From Cyclobacteriaceae bacterium (GTDB lineage Bacteria > Bacteroidota > Bacteroidia > Cytophagales > Cyclobacteriaceae), in the NCBI GenBank assembly GCA_025455445.1, contig JALOMN010000160.1, forward strand, positions 1 to 5,137: a stretch of DNA of 5,137 bases, in the 5' to 3' direction. Under the pieces are notes generated by a model. That model ran no database searches and was not told where the DNA came from. It worked only from the letters and a program-made list of their open reading frames with translations. The translations under genes were made by a program, and so were the position numbers. How positions within the stretch are numbered: position 1 is the first letter of the stretch; each line of letters begins with the position of its first letter. Below are positions 1 through 5,137 of this stretch, in pieces.

Positions 1-22
1 AGTGAGCAAAGGCATTGGTCAT
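1..22 (-). CDS. possible 5' end of the next minus-strand gene (partial, runs off the window)
   Basis: An ATG at 22-20 on the minus strand opens seven codons, MTNAFAH, before the window ends. A weak purine-rich GGAAAG lies at 31-26, a plausible ribosome binding site, and the ATG is 50 bases after the maeB stop on the same strand. A second ATG at 15-13 would open another frame (MPLLT). In many Bacteroidota, as I recall, maeB is followed by ruvA and sprA; the seven residues do not resemble the usual RuvA start. The product cannot be named, and this may be non-coding. Confidence 0.2.
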
Positions 23-72
23 ATTCTTTCCAATCCGGCAAAATACAGAGCGGTACTCGTGTAAGTGGGTTC

Positions 73-2352
73 TTAGAGATGTTCGTTTTTTTCGTGCAAC
101 TGCGCATCTACTACAGCAATCGCAGCCATGTTTACAATGTCGCGTATCGAGCTGCCTAATTGCAGAATATGAACTGGCTTTTTCATTCCTAAAAGTATCG
201 GGCCAATTGCTTCCGCTCCGCCAATTTCCATCAGCAATTTATAGGCGATATTTCCGGCAGCCAGGTTAGGGAAGATCAGTGTATTGGCGCCTTTGTCTGC
301 CAACGCGCTGAACGGATATATCTCGCGTTGCAGTTCTACATCAAAGGCCACATTTGCCTGAATTTCGCCATCAAGAATGAGCTTAGGATATTTTGCTTTG
401 GCGAGTTTCACCGCTTCGCGTGTTTTAGTTGGGATGTCACCTTTGCTGCTTCCAAAGTTTGAATAACTCAACACGGCTACACGTGGTTCCAGATCAAAAA
501 ACTTTACACCACTTGCCGCTAATCCTATTATCTCCACCAATTCATCTGCAGTAGGATCTTGATTTACTGTGCAATCGGCAAAGAAAAATGTGCCCTTTTT
601 ATTCATGATAATGTACATGCCCGCTACACGATTTACTCCTTCAGCCATGCCAATAATTTGCAGGGAAGGAAGTATGGTTTTAGGATAATCTTTGGTGAGG
701 CCCGATACCAGTGCATCGGCTTCGCCAAACTCCACCATCATGGCACCAAAGGCATTGCGATCGCGCATGATGCGCAAGGCATCTTTGTAGGTAATTCCTT
801 TTCGCTGACGTTTTTGGTGATAGGCATGCGCATATTTTTCTGTCCGTTCTTTTTCTTCACGCGGATCTATGATTTTGCATTCACCTAATTCCAGGCTGTG
901 TTCCTTTATGAGTTTTTCGATCTCTTCACGACTGCCAAGCAGAATGGGGTAGGCAATTTTTTCATCCTGAAGTATCTGTGCTGCTTTTAAAATTTTTATA
1001 TGATCGGCTTCAGCAAATAAAATATGTTTGGGTTTTTGTTTGGCCAGATCAATAATGCGCGAAGTTAATTTATGATCAATGCCCATTCGCTTGAGCAATT
1101 GTTGTTCATATACATTCCAATCGGCAATTGGATTTTTGGCAATACCAGAATCCATGGCAGCTTTAGCTACGGCAGGTGATACCCTGGTGATGAGGCGTGG
1201 ATCTAAAGGTTTTGGAATCAGGTATTCTCGGCCAAACTCTATACGGTCAATACCATATGCCTGAAACACAATATCAGGAACGGGTTCATGAGCCAATGCG
1301 GCTAGTGCCCGCACTGCAGCCAGTTTCATTTCTTCATTAATCTCGGTGGCTCGCACATCCAGTGCCCCACGGAAGATGTAAGGAAAACCCAATACGTTGT
1401 TTATCTGATTAGGATGGTCCGATCGTCCCGTACCCATAATTACATCGGGTCTTGCTTTCTTGGCAAGATCATATGCGATTTCCGGATTGGGGTTTGCCAA
1501 TGCAAACACAATCGGATTATCTGCCATTGCTTTAATATCGTTCTGGGTGAGTATGTCGGCAACGGAAAGTCCAACAAACACATCTGCACCTTTTACTGCT
1601 TCCTGCAGGGTGGTAATTTTTCGTGTAGTGGCAAATTGTTTTTTACTTTCATCGAGGTTATCGCGCTGAAGGTTTATTACACCTTTGCTGTCGCACATAA
1701 TGAGATTTTCTTTTTTCAGTCCGAGCGCGAAGTAAAGTTTCGTGCACGATACAGCAGCAGCCCCGGCACCATTTACTACCAACACGATCTCTTCAATTTT
1801 TTTGCCTACTATCTCCAATGCATTGAGCAATGCTGCACTTGATATGATTGCCGTACCATGCTGGTCGTCATGCATAATTGGAATATTCATCAGTTCGCGA
1901 AGTTCAGTTTCAATTTTGAAACACTCCGGTGCTTTGATGTCTTCAAGATTCACTCCACCAAAGGTTGGCTCCAGCGCTTTAACAATTTTTATAAATGCAT
2001 CAGGATCGTTTTCATCAATTTCAATATCGAAGCTATCGATGCCGGCATATTTTTTAAACAGTACCGCTTTTCCTTCCATCACAGGTTTGGAAGCTTCAGG
2101 GCCTATATTACCAAGACCCAACACCGCGGTGCCGTTGCTTATCACGGCCACCAGGTTGCCTTTGGAAGTATATTTATAAACATCTTCTTTATTTGCTGCT
2201 ATCTCTTTGCATGGCTCGGCCACACCGGGTGAATAAGCCAACGCAAGATCGTGTTGTGTACTGAGCATTTTGGTAGGTACCACTTCAAGCTTACCTGGTT
2301 GTCCTTGTGTATGATAGTTAAGCGCGTCTTGTTTACGTATTTTATTAGACAT
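73..2352 (-). CDS. maeB: NADP-dependent malic enzyme, MaeB type, with C-terminal phosphotransacetylase-like domain
   Basis: This cytoplasmic enzyme should oxidatively decarboxylate malate to pyruvate and CO2 with reduction of NADP+, linking the TCA cycle to pyruvate and supplying NADPH. The 759 residues match the usual length of the large bacterial MaeB class. The malic N-terminal domain (about 1-160) shows [10 protein letters not shown] with the catalytic Tyr40, GKAVLFK with the likely catalytic Lys95, and the metal-ligand motif LED (Glu137, Asp138). MHDDQHGT (160-167) supplies further metal ligands. The NAD(P)-binding domain (about 165-410) has the glycine-rich loop NGAGAAA (194-200) and LANPNPEI (285-292). 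From about 430 to 755 comes a phosphotransacetylase-like domain ([30 protein letters not shown]). In characterised MaeB proteins this domain lacks transacetylase activity and is associated with allosteric control by acetyl-CoA; that is family knowledge, not visible here. The ATG at 2352 is chosen because the family N-terminus follows directly; there is no Shine-Dalgarno sequence before it, as is common in Bacteroidota. NADP preference is inferred from the family. Confidence 0.97.
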   Translation of the reverse strand: MSNKIRKQDALNYHTQGQPGKLEVVPTKMLSTQHDLALAYSPGVAEPCKEIAANKEDVYKYTSKGNLVAVISNGTAVLGLGNIGPEASKPVMEGKAVLFKKYAGIDSFDIEIDENDPDAFIKIVKALEPTFGGVNLEDIKAPECFKIETELRELMNIPIMHDDQHGTAIISSAALLNALEIVGKKIEEIVLVVNGAGAAAVSCTKLYFALGLKKENLIMCDSKGVINLQRDNLDESKKQFATTRKITTLQEAVKGADVFVGLSVADILTQNDIKAMADNPIVFALANPNPEIAYDLAKKARPDVIMGTGRSDHPNQINNVLGFPYIFRGALDVRATEINEEMKLAAVRALAALAHEPVPDIVFQAYGIDRIEFGREYLIPKPLDPRLITRVSPAVAKAAMDSGIAKNPIADWNVYEQQLLKRMGIDHKLTSRIIDLAKQKPKHILFAEADHIKILKAAQILQDEKIAYPILLGSREEIEKLIKEHSLELGECKIIDPREEKERTEKYAHAYHQKRQRKGITYKDALRIMRDRNAFGAMMVEFGEADALVSGLTKDYPKTILPSLQIIGMAEGVNRVAGMYIIMNKKGTFFFADCTVNQDPTADELVEIIGLAASGVKFFDLEPRVAVLSYSNFGSSKGDIPTKTREAVKLAKAKYPKLILDGEIQANVAFDVELQREIYPFSALADKGANTLIFPNLAAGNIAYKLLMEIGGAEAIGPILLGMKKPVHILQLGSSIRDIVNMAAIAVVDAQLHEKNEHL

Positions 2353-2404
2353 CGGGAAGGATTTTAAATTCGGTACTAATTCTTATCGGATGAAAATGAG
2401 TTTT

Positions 2405-2433
2405 ACACATCAAATATAGAATATATGATGTGT
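2405..2433. repeat. 29-bp near-perfect inverted repeat between the DUF4837 gene and maeB
   Basis: The arms ACACATCA (2405-2412) and TGATGTGT (2426-2433) are perfect inverted copies. The symmetry continues inwards after one mismatch (2413/2425) with four further pairs (2414-2417 with 2421-2424), leaving a three-base centre AGA at 2418-2420. In all, 12 of 13 positions pair about base 2419. The outer arms are 21 bp apart centre to centre, about two helical turns, which would fit a dimeric DNA-binding protein. As RNA it would form a hairpin. On the minus strand the hairpin is followed by AAAAC rather than a U-tract, so a canonical intrinsic terminator is unlikely. Which of these roles applies cannot be told from the sequence. 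Confidence 0.75.
2411..2418 (-). promoter_or_regulatory. possible Bacteroidota -7 promoter element for maeB
   Basis: On the minus strand this reads TATATTTG, a full match to the TAnnTTTG -7 consensus described for Bacteroidota primary sigma factors. It would place a transcription start near 2405 and give maeB a 5' leader of about 50 bases. There is no TTG at the expected -33 spacing of about 19-21 bases; the nearest upstream TTG is 32 bases away (2451-2453). The box sits inside the inverted repeat centred on 2419. The missing -33 element and AT-rich setting make this tentative. Confidence 0.35.
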
Positions 2434-2454
2434 CGTTATCCTCTATCGGTCAAT

Positions 2455-3543
2455 TCATTTTGCCGCAACTGGAATTTGCTCGCTGGTGCGAAAGGTATGC
2501 AGGATGGTTTCCAGCTCACGCATGATCTCGCGCTGGTCTTTTCCGGGGCTTATGGTAAACCCTTCAATATAATACAGGGTATTGGTGCCTTCATCTACCA
2601 GTACATAAGCAAGAAAGGGACCTCCGATTGCAAAATTATTAGAGCGCCATAGCCCACGAATTTCTTTAGCAAACTTTTTATTGAATGATACATCTTTCAT
2701 CAGCACAGGCTTATAAGGTACTTCTACCTCGGTGAGCAGGTATGTATCTAGTCGTTCGGGATCTGCAAATAAGTATTTCTTGCATATCTGGTCACGCCAT
2801 TGTATTAAACTATCGCGTTCAAATTGTTTCTGTGATGTATATTCTTTCCGGGCAATAAACACGTCTTTGTCATCTTTGGGATTTATTTGTCGAATCCATA
2901 AAAACTCATCATTGTTTTGCACAAGTTTATATCCGAACGGTACTTTCAAATCACATTGAAATTCTTTTTGAAGTATTTGCGGTACACCTTTTACCTGCCC
3001 TGCTTTATATAATGAGGAGGTTAAGCGTTCACGTTCTTTTACGTTAAAATATTCAATGATTTTTTTTCCGTTATTTCGGATATGACTTATCAACTGTGAT
3101 TCAGTTTGTGAAAACAGGTACACTACTTCCTGGCCTTTGGCAAATACATTTTGCGAATTCTGACTGAATAGTTCGGGGTTGATTTTAATTTGCTCAATTG
3201 ATTCGGGAGTAAAGAGCTTTCTGATCATAGCTGCTCCGGTAGATTTCTTGTCGAGTGTAACTGCAAAAATCAAATTTCTCCGTTGCTTCAATACAAAGTT
3301 TAGTTTACGCGGATCAATCCAGCGCATTTTAAAAATGGGTTCTTCGCGCGGCAATCCTTCCATTTCAATTCGAAAGAGTGAATCAATCACATCACCTAAG
3401 GGGCCTTTCCATTGTGCGGAGTCCATGATTATAAAAATATCACCGGTTAAACCAGTGGCGTTCGGTAAGTTTTCATTTTTTGAATCGGAACAAGCACCAG
3501 CAAAGAGCAGCGCTGCAAAAAGAAGAGGAAGAATATATTTCAT
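2455..3543 (-). CDS. DUF4837 family lipoprotein of unknown function
   Basis: This is a 362-residue predicted lipoprotein of the DUF4837 family, which is found in Bacteroidota and has no established function that I know of. Residues 1-17 form a short hydrophobic signal peptide ending in a lipobox-like FAGAC, so Cys18 would be lipidated. The -3 residue is Ala rather than the favoured Leu, so the lipobox is acceptable but not ideal. The mature start, SDSKNEN, is polar and acidic, but it does not clearly match the lipoprotein surface-export signal known from Capnocytophaga, so periplasmic-facing or surface location is open. Family features are MDSAQWKGPLGD (40-51), GLPREEPIFKMRWIDP (63-78), KQRRNLIFAV (86-95), and a C-terminal block with EIRGLWR (294-300), GGPF (307-310), IEGFTISPGK (326-335) and RELETIL (342-348). 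No catalytic motif is apparent. It lies 67 bases after the transglycosylase gene on the same strand, which suggests an envelope role by association only. No Shine-Dalgarno sequence precedes the ATG; the start is supported by the signal peptide. Confidence 0.9.
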   Translation of the reverse strand: MKYILPLLFAALLFAGACSDSKNENLPNATGLTGDIFIIMDSAQWKGPLGDVIDSLFRIEMEGLPREEPIFKMRWIDPRKLNFVLKQRRNLIFAVTLDKKSTGAAMIRKLFTPESIEQIKINPELFSQNSQNVFAKGQEVVYLFSQTESQLISHIRNNGKKIIEYFNVKERERLTSSLYKAGQVKGVPQILQKEFQCDLKVPFGYKLVQNNDEFLWIRQINPKDDKDVFIARKEYTSQKQFERDSLIQWRDQICKKYLFADPERLDTYLLTEVEVPYKPVLMKDVSFNKKFAKEIRGLWRSNNFAIGGPFLAYVLVDEGTNTLYYIEGFTISPGKDQREIMRELETILHTFRTSEQIPVAAK

Positions 3544-3610
3544 GAAACTGTAATAAGATATCCTATGTAATTCAGCGCGGGTGGAATCGTCACTTAAAAT
3601 CTATTTTTTC

Positions 3611-5044
3611 TCAGCTGATAATCAACTTTTGTCCTGGCTGAAGGCTGTTACTTTTCAGGTTGTTTAGTTTTTTGATTTTCTCTACGGTTAAGCCGGGTAC
3701 CTTTCTGGAGATATCCCATAAAGTATCGCCCGGTTGCACGGTGTAGGTTTTGGTATCCGGTGATAATAATGCAGGCTGAGCAACTGTTTTTGTGCTTGCA
3801 GTGGCCACGGATCGTTGACTAGGTATCACCCAAATGGCAAGCCGTTGACCTGTATGTATGTTATCACTTCTTAAATTGTTCCATGATTTAATGTCAGACA
3901 CACGCACACGATGTCGCATGGCAATTCCGCCAAGCACATCACCGGATTTTACACGATATGAAATCAATTCACGGCCTTCGGTGCTTCCGCCTGAATATTT
4001 TGTTGCCAGCAATTGTGCTTCTTTCTTGCCAAAACGCGAAACCGAATCCAGAATGGCAACACGGTTTAATTCAAGGTTCTGCTTTGCCAGTGACGGTATT
4101 TTCATGATATGAACTTTTCCATTTTCGGGTACCACATTGCGTTGCATAGATGGATTTAATTTTTGTAAATCTTCCAGGCATGTGTTGGTCAATTCGGCAA
4201 GTTTTTCGAAATGCACAAACTGTTTGACTTGCAGTGTATCGTAAGTAGGTAACTCTTCGCGGGTCAATTCAAGCATGTTGTGTTGTTCGGCATAATTCAT
4301 CGCATAAATCATGGCAATAAATTGCGGAACGTAAGAGCGCGTTTCTCTTGGCAAGTGTGGGTATATTTCCCAAAAAGTTTTTTTATAACCTGATCTGCGT
4401 ATTGCTTTTTTTACAGTGCCCGGTCCGGAATTGTATGCTGCCAGAGCAAGCTCCCAATCATTAAATATTGAATATAATTGTGCAAGATATCGGCACGCAG
4501 CATCGGTTGATTTTTCAGGATCCATGCGCTCGTCAATGTACCAGTCTAAATGAAGGCCCATGTATCGGCCAGTGCCCGACATAAATTGCCATAAACCAAC
4601 TGCGCGTGCTTTTGATACCGCTTTGGGGTTCAAGGCTGACTCAATAATAGAAAGATATTTTAATTCATCCGGAAGATTATATTCCTTCAACTTTTGTTCG
4701 AATAGCGGGAAGAACATGTCCTGCTTGCGTTGCATCGAGCGCGTATACTCACGGTTGCGCACCGTGAAGTAATCAATAAATCCGTGCACCGTGCGGTTAT
4801 AGGTAAGCGGAATAGTTTGCTGAATACAACTTAAACGATCTGCCAGTAATTCAGGGGTTTCATTGCCTGGAATATAATCCAGTTCAACCGGCAACATATA
4901 TAAACTAACGGGTACGGAATCAGCAGGTAAAATTTCACCTGTTGGCTCAGGGAGTAACAACGTATCAGATTCAGTTTCCTCCTGCTGTGCCCAGGCAAGC
5001 ACAGAAAAGAAACTAAGTAATGATGCCAGAACAAATATCCTCAT
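3611..5044 (-). CDS. MltD-like membrane-bound/secreted lytic murein transglycosylase with LysM domains
   Basis: This exported enzyme should cleave the MurNAc-GlcNAc glycosidic bonds of peptidoglycan with formation of 1,6-anhydroMurNAc, in cell-wall turnover or remodelling. The 477-residue product begins with a signal peptide (about 1-19) ending in AWA before Gln20, a typical signal peptidase I site. There is no lipobox, unlike E. coli MltD, so the protein is probably soluble in the periplasm. An acidic linker and an alpha-helical region follow. The SLT/GH23 catalytic domain (about 115-245) carries the catalytic Glu135 in SIIESALNP, then GLWQFM (150-155) and AAYNSGPG (202-209). Residues about 269-317 resemble a degenerate LysM. 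Two clear LysM domains end the protein: about 362-406 (YRVKSGDVLGGIA, with NNLRSDNIHTGQRL) and about 433-477 (YTVQPGDTLWDIS, with NNLKSNSLQPGQKLII). LysM domains bind N-acetylglucosamine-containing glycans. The ATG at 5044 is favoured by the signal peptide and a GAGGAA ribosome binding site. The family is abundant with several paralogues per genome, so I give no specific symbol. Confidence 0.95.
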   Translation of the reverse strand: MRIFVLASLLSFFSVLAWAQQEETESDTLLLPEPTGEILPADSVPVSLYMLPVELDYIPGNETPELLADRLSCIQQTIPLTYNRTVHGFIDYFTVRNREYTRSMQRKQDMFFPLFEQKLKEYNLPDELKYLSIIESALNPKAVSKARAVGLWQFMSGTGRYMGLHLDWYIDERMDPEKSTDAACRYLAQLYSIFNDWELALAAYNSGPGTVKKAIRRSGYKKTFWEIYPHLPRETRSYVPQFIAMIYAMNYAEQHNMLELTREELPTYDTLQVKQFVHFEKLAELTNTCLEDLQKLNPSMQRNVVPENGKVHIMKIPSLAKQNLELNRVAILDSVSRFGKKEAQLLATKYSGGSTEGRELISYRVKSGDVLGGIAMRHRVRVSDIKSWNNLRSDNIHTGQRLAIWVIPSQRSVATASTKTVAQPALLSPDTKTYTVQPGDTLWDISRKVPGLTVEKIKKLNNLKSNSLQPGQKLIIS

Positions 5045-5047
5045 AGC

Positions 5048-5053
5048 TTCCTC
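5048..5053 (-). promoter_or_regulatory. Shine-Dalgarno site of the lytic transglycosylase gene
   Basis: Read on the minus strand, GAGGAA lies three bases before the ATG at 5044, with the GAGG core at five-base spacing. It supports that start codon. The other two genes in the window have no comparable site, so this gene is the only one here with a recognisable Shine-Dalgarno sequence. Confidence 0.6.
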
Positions 5054-5085
5054 AATTTTCAGTTTGGTCTGTTATCCTAATTAAC

Positions 5086-5097
5086 GTTCAAGTTCAA
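5086..5097. repeat. tandem hexamer GTTCAA x2 upstream of the transglycosylase gene
   Basis: Two adjacent copies of GTTCAA (TTGAAC on the coding strand of the downstream gene) lie about 42-53 bases before the ATG at 5044. Just upstream on the minus strand is TAATATTG, one mismatch from the TAnnTTTG box and overlapping the repeat edge, but no TTG lies at proper -33 spacing. The repeat could be a regulator half-site pair or chance. Confidence 0.3.
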
Positions 5098-5137
5098 TAT
5101 TATTTCTGACAACTGAAAAAGTTTTGCTTCTTCAAAA

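Noticed and set aside
40..62. Possible intrinsic terminator after maeB: bulged stem ACA(C)GAG / CTCTGT followed by ATTTT on the minus strand
   Set aside because: The stem has only six pairs with a bulge and the T-run is four bases, too weak to call; it may be chance.
15..269. Plus-strand open frame of 84 residues crossing the maeB 3' end
   Set aside because: Most of it is antisense to the conserved C-terminus of MaeB, and the protein resembles no family I know.
1414..2179. Plus-strand open frames of 142, 145 and 124 residues within 1414-2232
   Set aside because: They lie entirely antisense to the well-supported malic enzyme gene, have no recognisable domain and show low-complexity composition typical of reverse-strand shadows.
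3544..3610. Gap between the transglycosylase and DUF4837 genes searched for a promoter or terminator
   Set aside because: No TAnnTTTG box with a -33 TTG and no stem with a T-run were seen; cotranscription is the simpler reading.
4831..5034. Minus-strand open frame of 67 residues inside the transglycosylase gene
   Set aside because: It is an out-of-frame overlap with the signal peptide and linker region of a clear gene and has no ribosome binding site or family resemblance.
1..5137. Search for a novel system: mobile element ends, CRISPR-like repeats, tRNA or toxin-antitoxin genes
   Set aside because: No repeat array, transposase, integrase, tRNA-like fold or small gene pair was found; the window is almost filled by three conserved housekeeping or envelope genes.

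Overview
The window carries three complete genes, all on the minus strand, and no mobile element, CRISPR array or RNA gene that I can recognise. In transcription order (right to left) they encode a secreted MltD-like lytic transglycosylase with LysM domains, a DUF4837-family lipoprotein, and a full-length MaeB-type NADP-dependent malic enzyme with a C-terminal phosphotransacetylase-like domain. The gaps between them are 67 and 102 bases, so they could be transcribed together, although the second gap holds a possible promoter with an unusual dyad.

The organism is most likely a member of Bacteroidota, probably Cytophagales or a close relative. The DUF4837 family is, as far as I know, confined to this phylum. 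The lytic transglycosylase has the wording typical of Bacteroidota homologues. Two of the three genes lack a Shine-Dalgarno sequence, and a TAnnTTTG-type -7 box lies upstream of the malic enzyme gene. The assignment below phylum level is a guess.

Layout. Bases 1-72 lie downstream of the malic enzyme gene and may contain the first codons of another minus-strand gene. Bases 73-2352 are maeB. Bases 2353-2454 are intergenic, with a 29-bp near-perfect inverted repeat that overlaps the possible -7 box. Bases 2455-3543 are the DUF4837 gene. Bases 3544-3610 are intergenic with no clear signal. Bases 3611-5044 are the transglycosylase gene, preceded by a good ribosome binding site. Bases 5045-5137 are its upstream region, with a tandem hexamer repeat but no convincing promoter.

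Functionally, the first two genes belong to the cell envelope (peptidoglycan cleavage and an uncharacterised lipoprotein). The third is central carbon metabolism (malate to pyruvate with NADPH production). I see no direct pathway link between them. This looks like ordinary conserved chromosome rather than an accessory region, and I found no evidence of a new defence or mobile system. The most interesting items are the dyad before maeB and the uncharacterised DUF4837 lipoprotein next to the transglycosylase.
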